Below, piece by piece: positions 10,670-21,138 of a DNA stretch of 64,000 bases (positions within the stretch are counted from its first letter, which is position 1; each line of letters starts with the position of its first letter). The DNA is from Magicicada septendecula (Eukaryota; Arthropoda; Insecta; Hemiptera; Cicadidae). Location of the stretch: contig CM068373.1 in NCBI GenBank assembly GCA_034769895.1, forward strand, positions 203,195,964-203,259,963, in the 5' to 3' direction. Both the position numbers and the translations under genes were made by a program. The notes under the pieces are model-generated. The model was not told the origin of the DNA and searched no databases. It was given only the letters and a program-made list of their open reading frames with translations.

Positions 10670-10682
10670 AGTAAAGGGGGGG
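10670..10682 (+). promoter_or_regulatory. Polypurine tract, unit B
   Basis: AGTAAAGGGGGGG ahead of the next LTR, identical to 4371-4383. Confidence 0.6.
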
Positions 10683-10702
10683 AATTTATATAATTTATGG
10701 GA

Positions 10703-11065
10703 TGTTGTTCGATATATATATATTGTCTATTTACACAATTTAAGGAACATGTGGACACTACTTTTTTATTATGTATTTTGCTGTTTATTGCTGATTGGAA
10801 TGTGATACTTATGTGATTTATATGATACTTGCATGTAATGAATTATGGGGGCAACAATAAAAAATTGTTATTGTTAATTAACAGCCGAGTTTAATTGCAA
10901 ATCCCGTCATACTGGACCCAGCGCATTTTGGCTTCTCTAGGCTCTCGCCTAGTTTTAAATAACTAGTGGCTTCTCTTTCAAAAAAAAAAAATAAATACAA
11001 AAGATAATAAATAAATAAAAAGAAAAGTTTTTTTATAACGCAAAAAAAAGGAAAGAGGGGTTGCA
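10703..11065 (+). repeat. LTR of gag-only element between units B and C
   Basis: 363 bp, same edges as 4404-4766 (TG...TTGCA). The only LTR between gag units B and C, so the two internal regions share it. Confidence 0.6.
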
Positions 11066-11067
11066 AA

Positions 11068-11078
11068 TGGTAGCAGAG
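11068..11078 (+). promoter_or_regulatory. Primer-binding site, initiator-Met tRNA type, unit C
   Basis: TGGTAGCAGAG, here followed by CGTGG instead of TGTGG. Confidence 0.7.
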
Positions 11079-11683
11079 CGTGGTTCATTCTAGGGTTGAA
11101 CCTTGGGTCCTTGGGAGTGACGGGGCTTGCAAACTCGGAAATACTATGTTATTGTTTTTTTAGGTATATGCCCATGTCGGCTAGGTTAGGTTGCATAACT
11201 TGTGAGTCTGATCGCACCACTGGGGAGGGTATTTGTGTTCGGAAAATTTGAGATGTTGAACTGCCGGGGGGTCTCAAGCGTTGCCTGGGTGATAGGATGT
11301 TGCTGATTCGAGGTCGGAGTATAGCGTGTGACATTAGCGGGATGCGGTATGGCCCGATCGGAAGTCGGTACCGTCACCGACTAAATTCCTGTGTGGTGAA
11401 TTCTGATTACTGGTTCCCGAATTGGGAAGTCCGATTACTAGTTTGTGTCTGTTAGTTATGTGTTGGTGAGACGTGTGTGTCGGATTGATGTTTGATGTCA
11501 TGTATGTTCAGTATTGTTGGTTGTTGCTTGTCTCCTTCTGTGGTGTTAGTAGGTGGTTCAGAAGTAGGCCAGGTCTCCGCAGCGCTAGAGAACCCGGGGG
11601 TCGCTCAAAGGAAGGACAGTACTTGAGTTTTTTCTGATTCTTGTGAATATGTTTTTGTAGGTCATGTTGTGTTAGGTGTTTAG
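11079..11683 (+). other. 5' leader of gag-only element, unit C
   Basis: Repeat of 4780-5385 with a one-base deletion near 11100. Same acceptor-like sites; no gene. Confidence 0.4.
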
Positions 11684-13728
11684 TGGGGATTTGTTTTATT
11701 ATTGTTTGTTTTGAATTGTGCAATTCTGGCGGCGGTATGCTATCAGAAATTGCCCCACCCTCTTTCAGGAGTTCTCCAGAAACTTTCAGTGTTAGATGGA
11801 ATAGATGAGGAGCAGTTGCTGGTTTTCTTAGACCTTGTCCTGCAGTTGGCAGATTTCCCGGGGGTGTCCGATGGGCAGGTCTTGTCCCTTATATACCCGT
11901 ATTGCCGGGGTTCATTGGCTGAGCTGGTCACCAACACTCTGCGTCGGGGTGACAGTGTCGATGCTTTCCGTGGGGAAGTGTTGGATTTCTTCATACCCCA
12001 TCGACGACGTGCCCAGCTTAAGTTTGAGTTATTCTATCGCCTACAGGCCAACGGAGAGGCGTTGGGGGATTTCGTGCACGATGTAAGGAAAGCTGCCCGT
12101 ATATTAAGGTTGGGGTTGCCCGAGACGGAAGTCATACAGGTAATACGAGAAGGTCTGAATCCCCAAGAGAGATCCCGGCTGGTTTTCGCGGAGCCTCCAC
12201 GTTGTTTTGCAGACCTGGACCGGTGGTATGCGCATGCCAGGAGGGTCCAGGAGAATGATGAGTCCCGGGGAAGAGCTGCTACGGATGTCCAATACTCCAG
12301 TGGTTTGTTAGGAAGAGGTAAAAAGGACAAACATGGTGGTTGGAGGAGAACACAAGAGACTGTCAGAAAGCCTGAATATTCCGGAAGTAATGGAGGCTAC
12401 AAGGGGGTGGCGAGTGAGAAGACGGTAACAACAGCTACAGCACGGAAAACAGAGAAATACGAAATTAACAGGGGAAGAAGAAATTATGTTAGGGAACAAA
12501 CATCGGCAAGTAGGGAGCCTGTACCAAGGCGTTATTCCTATTCGGAGGGAAAGGAAACTTTAAAGGTTCCAGAGGAAGTACAAGTGCCTAAGAGAATAGT
12601 AGATGAAGAAGGTGAAGCAGAAGAAGGAAAGCGGAATAACTTCTGTGGATCGATACAGCACGACAAGAAAACGTCTGTGGATACTGAGTTACAGGACTCG
12701 AAGAGGACATCATGGTTGAATCCAGATGCCGCTGAATTTGTTCCTGTATCTCCATCTCGGTTCGTGACGGATCCAGATCCGGTAATATCGTCATCGCCTA
12801 CGCAGGGATATGAGAAGTCACTTGATGGTGTAGCCTTACCATCGCCAGTAGAAATTAATTTAGTCATTGCACATGAGCCTGGACAGCCGGATTCCAGGGT
12901 GGAACATGTTGAGCACGTTGTAGTTGCTGAAAATGGTGAAGGAGTGGAATCGACATAAGAGGCAGAAGAGCGGTCTGCGGATGCTGCACAGGGAAGTATA
13001 GTTATAGGTGTTAGGGAGACTGAGAGTCTGAGTTTGCGGATGGACACAGGGATGTCCAGGCTGCAAGTGTTTCTGAGGTTGCGGGTGGACAAGGGGATGT
13101 CCATGCCGCAAGTGTAATAGATGAGGTAGAAGTTGAGGAGAAATTTGGTGGCAGCGTTGTGGAGTGTGTGAGTGAGAATGATGTAGTGTGTGAAGATGTG
13201 CAGACGTCTTCTGTAAGTAGTGTTGAGGATTCCGGAGAACGGAAAGAAGTTTCAGGTGGACCAGGTGAGCAACTAGAGGAGGACGAGGATGTGCAGTGTT
13301 CTGGTGATGGAAGTGGATGTGATGGCGATGATGTTGATGATAAATGTGTTGGGGAAAACGAGATCGGAGAAGAGGTTAGTCAAGAAATTGGTGAGGAGCT
13401 GAGGGAAGATGCGGTTGAAGATGGATCAGAGGAGCAACTGGAAGATGCTGAGGAGGTGCAGTGTCAGGAGGTTGATTTGGATTATGGGGGTGAAAAAGAG
13501 GAAATTGTAGAAGAGCAGGAAGAGAAGGAAGGATTGGAAGAAGGACAAGTAGAGGAGTTAGATGAGGATAATCCAAATCGAGGTGAAAGTAGTGAAGTAA
13601 GTTGCCTTGATTCTGATTCCGAAGAAACTAGTCAGTACAGCTCAACACGAAATAATTTCGCTGAGAGTGGTGTCCAGAAGGAAAGAGTACCTAAAGTCCG
13701 TCATCGAAAGGTAAGAAGAAGAGGTTAA
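11684..13728 (+). pseudogene. gag: Gag-like protein, unit C, broken
   Basis: The same frame as 5386-7431 but damaged. A Glu codon has become TAA at 12956-12958, ending the protein after 418 codons (counted from the TTG at 11702). A one-base deletion near 13023 then shifts the frame; the distal part is open again from about 13159 to 13728. Several missense changes lie around 12590-12945. The capsid lobes are intact, so a truncated Gag lacking most of the acidic tail could still be made. Confidence 0.75.
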
Positions 13729-13780
13729 CGGGTAGCGGGTAGATATTCCCCACAGTCCCAGTGGTGTTCATCTATTTCAG
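13711..13780 (+). other. Predicted 70-nt intron at the end of gag, unit C
   Basis: Same donor and length; acceptor reads CTATTTCAG (one T-to-C change that keeps a pyrimidine). Splice signals are preserved although gag upstream is broken. Confidence 0.45.
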
Positions 13781-13984
13781 GGTTGCGTCCCTCCCCACGC
13801 GAGCCTTGGTTTCCTCCATTCATCCTTATTTCCGGAGGGAGCCATGTCCTCACCCTTACTCCTAGCTATTGACCCTTTAATGATCCTTGCCCTTTTCATC
13901 TTCCCAATTTTCCTACCCCTCCCCTCAGTAAAAAAAAAAAAACCTATCAATAAGGAGTTAGAGAGACTTGCCGGAAGTGATTAG
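13781..13984 (+). CDS. Hydrophobic C-terminal exon, unit C, altered tail
   Basis: The same hydrophobic segment after ATG at 13844, but the A-run has 13 instead of 12 A, which shifts the frame after the Lys run and moves the stop to 13982-13984. An Ile-to-Ser change lies at the end of the membrane segment. Confidence 0.3.
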   Translation, partial: GCVPPHASLGFLHSSLFPEGAMSSPLLLAIDPLMILALFIFPIFLPLPSVKKKKPINKELERLAGSD

Positions 13985-16969
13985 ATTGTAGTCCTGGAGA
14001 TTGTCAGTTTCCCCTGTTCTGGAAGGTTACCATGGAGAAAGTTAGAGAGTTAGAGAATGTTCCCTCAGATTGTCGTGGTCTTGGAGATAGTAAGTTCCCC
14101 TGTTTTGGTTCTGAAAGTTATGATGGAGAGTGATAACGTGCTGTTGTTTCTGGTTAATGGTTGTAAATCTTGATTGTGGGTTAGTGTAGAGGTCGAGCCA
14201 TGCCGCATTCTCCGGTTGTTTCCCGGGTGTTTTTTGTTGAGAGAGAGGGTTGTATATATTGTGTATTGACGTCGGTAGAGAAGTGAAACCCCTCCTGCTA
14301 GTTACGCGGTTTTTGAAAAGGTGAAGTAAGAGTAGAGATTAATGTTCGCGTGCCCTTGGTGCGGTCCTCTCTGTCTGGCTAAGCGGGGCCGTCCGCCCTT
14401 GTGTAGGGATGTGGGCCAGCCATATGGCAAGGATGGAGATGCCTTGTGGGTGCATGTGGCTGGTCGGTCCAAGAGATGGACGAGAAGTAGTACGGTCGCT
14501 CACATACCAAGGTGGGTGATACCTTGTTTGGTCTTCGGACGGGTATGTGAGTGGGACCGGTGGAAGTAGGTGATTGTCACCGGAGAGGGTGACGTGTTGG
14601 GGCGGTCCCGTGGGATTGACATGGCGGAGAAGGTCGCATGGGGAATGGACGCAGTTCTGAGCCTCTGTTCTCCTGCGAGCAAGTGCCGCTAGGCCGCCAT
14701 GATCACCGAATCCACTAGGTTCACTTTGGAAGGGGGAACACTGCAGGGTCCCTAACCCGGCGATCGAAGGTTTTATAAATTTTGTTTAACATAAACGAGA
14801 GTACAAATGTCGATTAGTACGCCGATATCTAGACTGCACTGTTGAATCTGCCTACGACATCTCGCGGCGAAATTTTGCTGTTGGTTGTATTGTAACTGCA
14901 TGGGCAGTTCAACTCCAGCGTTCAAGAGGGAATCAGCAGGCTCCCCAACCCGGACAGACATTATTGCGTAGTTTCTTCTACACCTAATGGCAGGCTAGAT
15001 TTTCGAGACTTCCCGGTAAGTAATTACAGCATGCTATAGAACGCTTCAAAAATAATTAAATAATTAAACTTAAATATATTCAGGCGAATGCGAAAAGAGA
15101 ATGTACTTGGTGCGATCGGACGAGTGTGTATGTTGTAAAAGATTTATTCGATGTTCAGTATATACAGCCCATATTTTTTTTTTTCAATTATTATTGTACA
15201 AGAGTCACTGTAATTATTTGGTAAAGCATTATGTAAATTTATAAGCTAAAGTCAGTACGTATAGATGGAGTTGAATTGTGCAATACGTGCATACGTGCAT
15301 GCAATAGACTGCAAGAGTGTTCTTTTTAATTAATTTTGGCAGTTAAAATTAATTGTGAGACCACCCTCAGATAAAAAACTATTTATATTTTGCTTGTGTA
15401 TAACCGTAAGTGCCTTTAATGTGGTCATTTTCCGACAAATTACTATAATTGGGTTGCCACGTGGCACGGCCAACTTGTTTGGTTATGTCGGCACGGGTCA
15501 GAGCAAGTGCAAGTGGCTTTTACTAGACACTCTTTTATTTTATTTTTTTATTTAGTGCATTCATTATCACCTTGCAGACTTGATTACTCTCAGGCCATTT
15601 TCAAAAAAAAACTGAAACCAAGACTTATGCATTTATCTTGAGTTGGTTGGAAGGACCGTTCTGAGGTTATTACCTTGAACTAGGGTGCTTATTTTAGCGA
15701 ACAGAATTTCTAATCTTTTGTGAATTCCCAGGGTTCTCGCTCCTAGTCGGAGATTCTGGTCTCTGCTGGTGTAACGACACCTTCACCAGCCATGAGCCAT
15801 CCTACACGCACCTGTTCGGAAGAGGGAGTTTGTTGACCAGCCACAAGATACATCCTACGCACACTATTAAGGTGATATGAACTCTTTTATTTTTCGTTGG
15901 CCCGGCCTGCCGTTCACCTGAATTACAATTTATTTTCTTTTTAAACCATGTGCCCACGCTGCTAGACAGTCCGCTCTGGGGTGTGTCAACTGAACATTCA
16001 TTATGAACGTTATGTGCCTTTTATAATATAACTCTATAAATCTAAGTACTATGATTGTAATTGTGTGCTGCACTGGGGGAGCGTGCCAGAGTTTTTTTTC
16101 CTCTTAAATATTTTTTTTATGTATATACAAGAGCCTTAGAGTCATTACACTATTCAATATAAAATTAAGTCACATGTTATTGGTTCTGTTCCGGCTGGTT
16201 CAGAACGGGTTCATATTTTAATTTCATTTCGGTTTAACATGTAAGGGCTGGGGGTTTCGTTTTTCAGTCTGTTTTCTGCGGGTAAAATGGACATAGTTTT
16301 TTTTAAGTTAGGCACATGTTCATACAGTTTAAGGCAGGTCTGATTCCTGTCACATATGGTCTGGTACATGCTGGCGCGCTTCCACATCTGCTAGGATACA
16401 ACAGGCGGTTATTATAAAATCAATTATACACAGATGTCTGACTTTAAGAGAAAAGAAATTTTATATTTTGTGGGCATATACTGATAATTTTGACCTTGTA
16501 AGAGCATATTGATGCTACTGATTCTTGTCAGTTGAATTAAATCATTTTCATTAAGGAACAATTTCCTGATACATGTATCCACCGGGATTTGTAACACAAA
16601 ATTAACATTTTAGAAAATCATGCCAATTGCTTAAACTCAGGTGATGAGGGTTTTTCCCACTTATATACTGTGCAAGAGACTTTCATATGATCATAATGGG
16701 CAATTTATCAGAGGTTATCAATTCATATGGGCTGTCCGGCCTATCTTTATGCTTTTGTTAGTCATTATCATCCTTTTGGGGGTTTTAACATTTTTTTAAT
16801 TTAATTGAAGTTAATGAATTATTGTGACTGGAAGTTAAATATTTATGATTGCTGGTTTTGGGGCTTTATCGAAATACTGCCTGTCGGTCAGGTCGAACAT
16901 GGGTATTGTGATGCTATTATGAGTCTATGTGTCTTGGTGTTTCTATATGTGATGTCAATGTTCAGTGTT
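13985..16969 (+). other. Gene-free 3' region of the gag-only element, unit C
   Basis: The diverged repeat of 1365-4370, with scattered substitutions and A/T-run length changes. Contains the 75-aa frame at 14342. No pol or env. Confidence 0.5.
14342..14569 (+). CDS. Possible small Cys-rich ORF (75 aa), unit C
   Basis: All 75 residues are identical to those in units A and B, although unit C differs elsewhere. Still weak evidence for a real gene. Confidence 0.2.
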   Translation: MFACPWCGPLCLAKRGRPPLCRDVGQPYGKDGDALWVHVAGRSKRWTRSSTVAHIPRWVIPCLVFGRVCEWDRWK

Positions 16970-16982
16970 AGTAAAGGGGGGG
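16970..16982 (+). promoter_or_regulatory. Polypurine tract, unit C
   Basis: Same A/G tract as at 4371, ahead of the split LTR. Confidence 0.55.
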
Positions 16983-17004
16983 ATAATTTATATAATTTAT
17001 GGGA

Positions 17005-17029
17005 TGTTGCTCGATATATATATATATAC
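17005..17029 (+). repeat. Left end of the last gag-element LTR, cut by an insertion
   Basis: TGTTGCTCG followed by (AT)n matches the start of the LTR at 4404 and stops where the long-LTR element begins. The LTR continues at 23401. Confidence 0.65.
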
Positions 17030-17665
17030 TGCGACAGTACAAATAAGTGGTGTACTGAGCATGGAATATAAAACTTTAAATTTACTTAATAAACTGTAAA
17101 TAATTAATAATATATTAGAAATAAGCATGTTAGGGATTGCAAGCTTGACTCAGACAAAAATATGAATAGGTGTTTCGACCTGAATCAACGTGCACACACA
17201 CACAAATGTAACTGAAAGTGTGTACACCAGTATTTTGCTAGTGTGTGTGAACGCAGGTCTCTGCAGGCGAGTTTGCCACCCCAAGATGAATAATTGCACA
17301 ATTACTGTTTTTCCGTAATTATTCATAAACTAGAATTAAGAATTAAAATCCAAAAGCACCATAAAATGTAATAAAATTTACTAAATACTGTGTACGAAAA
17401 CCACGCGAAAGTGACACACCGTACAAGTGCAATAGTGAAATAACTGTGTACAAATCGAAAGGGTTAAGTTGCAATGTCCAAAATTACAGTGAACATGTGT
17501 TGTAAAAATAGTTATAAGATAAGTATAAGAGTATACCTACAGGACTCTGCAATTCGCAGAAATATAAAAAATAGCGAATTTGACAAAGAGTGGGGGATCT
17601 GAAGCCAGAGACAGTTTCTAACATGTCGATTTCGTACCACTGCAGGGTGTCGACCAAGACATGGG

Positions 17666-17673
17666 TATAAATA
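17666..17673 (+). promoter_or_regulatory. TATA box in 5' LTR
   Basis: TATAAATA within GGGTATAAATAGGACACG, 637 bases into the LTR; likely the core promoter for element RNA. Identical in the other LTR. Confidence 0.5.
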
Positions 17674-17938
17674 GGACACGCAAGCTACAGTGGTTCTCTT
17701 TCTTGAATCATCCACGGTGCAGCGGGAGCTTATGCCCGTCAGCACGGCGTATTTAATTTTTTTGTAAACAGTTTAAATTTTCCAGTTACGTACAACTATG
17801 TAACTAAGTTGTAAAGACAATCATTTTAATTAATAACAGCAGTACATAAGAAGAACTACATAAGAAGATCCATTAACGTCAGAAACAGCACGAGGAGAGT
17901 TCCAGAGAATGATTCGACAATAGACAAGAGAGTGATAT

Positions 17939-18086
17939 GACGCTGGACAAAAGGAGAGTTCCAGAGAGAGATACGACGCTGGACAAGAGGAGAAGAGAGA
18001 CAGCCGACGCTGGACAAGAGGAGAGTTCCACAGAGAGAGACAGCCGACGCTGGATAAGAGGAGAAGAGAGACAGCCGACGCTGGAG
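17939..18086 (+). repeat. Minisatellite in 5' LTR
   Basis: Five spaced copies of a GACGCTGGA core (17939, 17975, 18006, 18046, 18077) in a purine-rich array with spacings of 36, 31, 40 and 31 bases. Long and short units alternate, giving a higher-order period of about 67-71 bases. Confidence 0.75.
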
Positions 18087-18756
18087 GCTAGACGAGGACG
18101 AATACCGATGGAACAAAAATGATCGAGTATGATTGACGACAATAAGGTGATAGACAACTTATTTATATCTTAATCATACAAAGAATTTAAAGACAGTTAA
18201 AGACATTAATATTTTATTTAAAAGTAAGAGCAATGTTTCTTGTATAGTAGAATTAAAATCATAGATGTTTTATAAATACGATTAACGTAACAAGAGCTCA
18301 AATTAATATAATATAAAATGATTACAAAGCATTTAACTGAAAACAATTAGTATTTGAGAAAACAGTACTGAGAAACAAAAACTATTAATATTTTGAGTAC
18401 ATTACAATATAGAACAAAAGATTTAAATATTGATATTTTGAAACACATTAAGTGACTGAGTAATCTGAAAATGAAATTTTTCTTTTATATAATAATTAGT
18501 AGAATAGAATATTTAGTCAGTAAGGATGTATATAGCTTAAGCCTTACGGCATAAAAACAAATAATAACGAATGTTTTAAATCGAAGTCAGTGCCATGTGC
18601 ACATTTTTTTTATAGTATCAAATAAATTTTAATTACCGTTTCAAGTTATATAGATTTCTTATTACAGATACACCTGACACCCAATTTAAATGTTATATTG
18701 TTTAAAGAATTTGTCAATCTTGAACGTGAGACCGTTCACGCCTATTTTATGTATAT

Positions 18757-19102
18757 GTAACGTTGCATAAATTTGGTGCTCCAAGATCGCGGGACTCCAC
18801 AAATTTAAATTATAATAAATTTGCAAATTGTTACGTTGCATAGATTTGTCGCCCTGGACGTGGGGCATGACATGCCTAAATTTATGTACAAAAAAAATTT
18901 GTTACATAAATTGTAGCCCATGAATGTATGACCCGATCCCCATCATGTAACTATTAAAATTTTTTTATGTAGCTAAATGGTTGCTCTAAAAATATAAAGA
19001 GTGTGTTAAATAAAAAATGTATAGTATGTAATTATTATTTATATTAAACAGTAACTGAATGTAATGTTAATTGTTGTGTAATCACACAGCTGGCGCCCAC
19101 GA
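18757..19102 (+). repeat. Four degenerate LTR-end/primer-site modules
   Basis: The pattern GTAACGTTGCA-TARATT-TGGYGC... occurs at 18757-18782 (inside the LTR), 18829-18856 (at the LTR edge), 18901-18920 and 19078-19102, each less alike. The rest of 18867-19257 is AT-rich and holds no gene. Confidence 0.45.
18847..18866 (+). promoter_or_regulatory. Primer-binding site, degenerate Lys-tRNA type
   Basis: TGTCGCCC...ACGTGGGGC lies six bases after the LTR and resembles the Lys-tRNA primer sites (TGGCGCCC...) of insect Ty3/gypsy elements, with mismatches. A cleaner TGGCGCCCACGA is at 19091-19102, so which site is used is uncertain. Confidence 0.4.
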
Positions 19103-19257
19103 ATAATATTATTTGTCTATGTAACAGGTGTAACTGTAATGAGTAATAATAATAACTATTAATAAAAATAAAGAAATAAATAAATAAGTAGGGAACGGTT
19201 ATCAATAATAATTGTTAAAGAATTACTACTAAATAAATATTTTAATAATAATTCACC

Positions 19258-20187
19258 ATGGCAATATCTGGAAGTTTGAGGATGGGAGAAGCACTTGAAG
19301 CCATGATGCAAGCCGTATTTGGTGAAGTAGAGAACAAGCAAACAGAAAAAGTAAAAGAAAATAATATTAGAACTCAAATAGAAGAGTTAACAGAATTTTT
19401 TACAAAACTGGCCGAAAAATTAAGAGAAGAAAGGAAAGCAAAAGAGGAATTAGTAGAGAAAATTAGCGACACAAATACGCACATAGCGTCAGTAGAAGGT
19501 GAAGAATTCATACAAATTGAAAATACACGTGTAATTACTAACGATAATTATAAAAAAGTAATTAACATTAAGGAGGAGAAGCAAATAAAGGTTAATAAAA
19601 CATACCTTATTAATAGCGATATCCCTATTGTGAGTCACACACACACTAGTAAGTCACATAAAGTGAAACACTTAAGGCACTACACTTACGGAGATAAATA
19701 TCACTGTAGGTATAACAAGAAACGTAGTAAGTTATCTAGACGAAACACTATGCAAAATTGTGGTAAATATGATGTTAGATATACGCACAATAATTATAAT
19801 AACGATAATTATAACTGTAAGTATGAAAACTACAGAGGTTATCATAAACGACGTATGAAAAAACCGTCGACAGCTGTCCAGGTAAGTTCACTCAACCAAA
19901 CTAGGGACGAGAGAATTGAGAAAGAGCGAAGCATTTGTAACGAGAGAAAGAGGGTAGATTTTAAGTGGCCGACAGGCAAAATGAAAACGTTGCTCTATGA
20001 ACAGGTGACTTATACGATCAAAACAAACGTTCACAAGATAAGTACGCACACAAACGTCGCAGCAATGCAACGGAAAGGTAACGAGGCAATAATACAATGG
20101 AACGCGGACGTTGTCTACACGAGGGTGAACACAATGAATTTCCTGTGTACAACAACCAATTGTTATAATGAGGGGTGTCAGTTCTAA
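19258..20187 (+). CDS. 309-aa coiled-coil/basic ORF, Gag-like N-terminus
   Basis: Starts at an ATG in a strong context (CACCATGG) and is intact to TAA. Residues about 20-95 are Glu/Lys-rich with heptad-like leucines and isoleucines, probably a coiled coil. Residues about 120-215 are rich in His, Lys, Tyr and Asn with scattered Cys. The rest is basic. There is no capsid signature or zinc knuckle. By position it replaces gag, and its N-terminal coiled coil recalls the short coiled-coil frame that starts gag in array 2. It could be a Gag remnant fused to other sequence by the internal deletion, or a novel protein of a non-autonomous element. Confidence 0.6.
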   Translation: MAISGSLRMGEALEAMMQAVFGEVENKQTEKVKENNIRTQIEELTEFFTKLAEKLREERKAKEELVEKISDTNTHIASVEGEEFIQIENTRVITNDNYKKVINIKEEKQIKVNKTYLINSDIPIVSHTHTSKSHKVKHLRHYTYGDKYHCRYNKKRSKLSRRNTMQNCGKYDVRYTHNNYNNDNYNCKYENYRGYHKRRMKKPSTAVQVSSLNQTRDERIEKERSICNERKRVDFKWPTGKMKTLLYEQVTYTIKTNVHKISTHTNVAAMQRKGNEAIIQWNADVVYTRVNTMNFLCTTTNCYNEGCQF

Positions 20188-20589
20188 CGACACACCAAAC
20201 CGAACTCAATACCCGAAAATAAATAATTATTTTTAAATGAGAGAAATAATATGTGTAATAATATAAGAGAGTATAATTAAGAAATGTTATAAGGAATATT
20301 ATTTGAAAGGGTTAATTAAGAAATGTATTAGTGATGGTAAGGAATGCTATTGTAGAGAAATATTTAAGAATGTAATGGTAAAAGATGTTATTGTTGTTAT
20401 TATTATGAAGAAATGGTAAGGAATGTTATTATTGATATGTTATAAATATGAAGAAATGATTAAGATGAGCAAAAATTGCCATAATTGTAAGAACGACTGA
20501 TCAAGCGAACACTTAATGGAGATACAAGGACACAGAAGAAAGCGAGAGTGAAAAGTCAAAAGGGCAGAGACTACTTAGGATTAAGGACG
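20188..20589 (+). other. Non-coding interval in the long-LTR element
   Basis: AT-rich, with imperfect repeats of an AAGGAATGTTATT-like motif (about 20290-20450). No gene seen. Confidence 0.4.
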
Positions 20590-20660
20590 TCGAGAAAATA
20601 TCGTTGTTTTCCAAGACAGTTCCTCTGTAACCGATCATGCGACACACTACAAGCTAAAAG
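20590..20660 (+). pseudogene. Degenerate integrase-core fragment 1
   Basis: The stretch around 20604-20655 aligns by eye with 20990-21045 (shared TTTTCCAAG.CAGT and ATGCGAC.CAC) but is frameshifted. A second, more decayed copy of the same piece of integrase core just upstream of the better copy. Confidence 0.4.
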
Positions 20661-20885
20661 AGTATTCTGTTACGGAAGTGTATTTCAAGAAAGTAGTAGC
20701 GATCAGAAAGGTAATGTTAAAGAAATGTAATAAAAGGTAATGAATGTTAATGTATTGTATAAGTAATGTATTAGATAAAGTAATGTCATGTTAAGAAAAG
20801 AGCTAAGGAAGATTAGAAGCGAAGGTAAGAATATATGAGTAAGATAATGTAAAATTAAGGACCGAATTTACACACATATGTAGGA

Positions 20886-21089
20886 ATGCAGAGTATACAG
20901 AAGGAGAACAAAGGAGAGCTAATTGCAGTGGATTTTCTGGGACCATTACCACGATCAAGTCGAGGTGTGAAGCACATATTGGTATGTATCGATGTGTTTT
21001 CCAAGGCAGTCCGACTGTACCCAATTATGCGACCCACAACCAAAGTTGTTCTAAAGATACGCAGAGCAACGGATAATAGAAAGGGGTAA
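20886..21089 (+). pseudogene. Integrase-core fragment 2 (Ty3/gypsy)
   Basis: 67 codons with the VDFLGPLPRSSRG and VCIDVFSKAVRLYP pattern of the DDE integrase core around its first Asp. It ends after a TTKVV-like helix; the part with the second Asp and the Glu is missing, so no active integrase. Confidence 0.7.
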
Positions 21090-21138
21090 CAAGACAGTAG
21101 AGAGATTTAATCTAACTCACAAGCTACAACAATTCAAC

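Larger units (their letters stand above)
1..17029 (+). mobile_element. Tandem array 1: gag-only LTR element, about 2.7 units
   Basis: Sequence from position 1 reappears from 6300 and again from about 12598, giving a head-to-tail period of about 6298 bp. Copies 1 and 2 differ at only a few sites; copy 3 differs more. Each unit has one LTR, a primer site matching the 3' end of initiator-Met tRNA, a Gag-like frame, a long gene-free 3' part and a purine tract ahead of the next LTR. No protease, reverse transcriptase or integrase was found, so the element is non-autonomous. One LTR between internal regions is what LTR-LTR unequal exchange or concatenated one-LTR circles would give. The window starts inside gag of the first unit. 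The last LTR is split by another element and resumes at 23401-23756. Confidence 0.85.
17030..18840 (+). repeat. 5' LTR of the long-LTR element (1811 bp)
   Basis: Differs from the 3' LTR at 20 positions by eye, all substitutions, clustered in the last third (for example near 18486-18490). Contains a TATA box, a minisatellite and AATAAA-like polyadenylation sequence near 18620. No coding capacity recognised. Confidence 0.9.

Noticed and set aside
12538..13104. A 188-codon frame on the minus strand over gag of unit C
   Set aside because: It lies antisense to the Gag frame and is long only because the deletion near 13023 joins two antisense frames; no family resemblance.
17021..17029. A target-site duplication around the long-LTR element
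   Set aside because: The site is an AT dinucleotide run with one C, so no duplication can be told from the repeat itself.
17856..18157. Ser/Leu-rich minus-strand frames over the LTR minisatellite
   Set aside because: They are translations of the purine-rich tandem repeat and lie inside an LTR; not genes.
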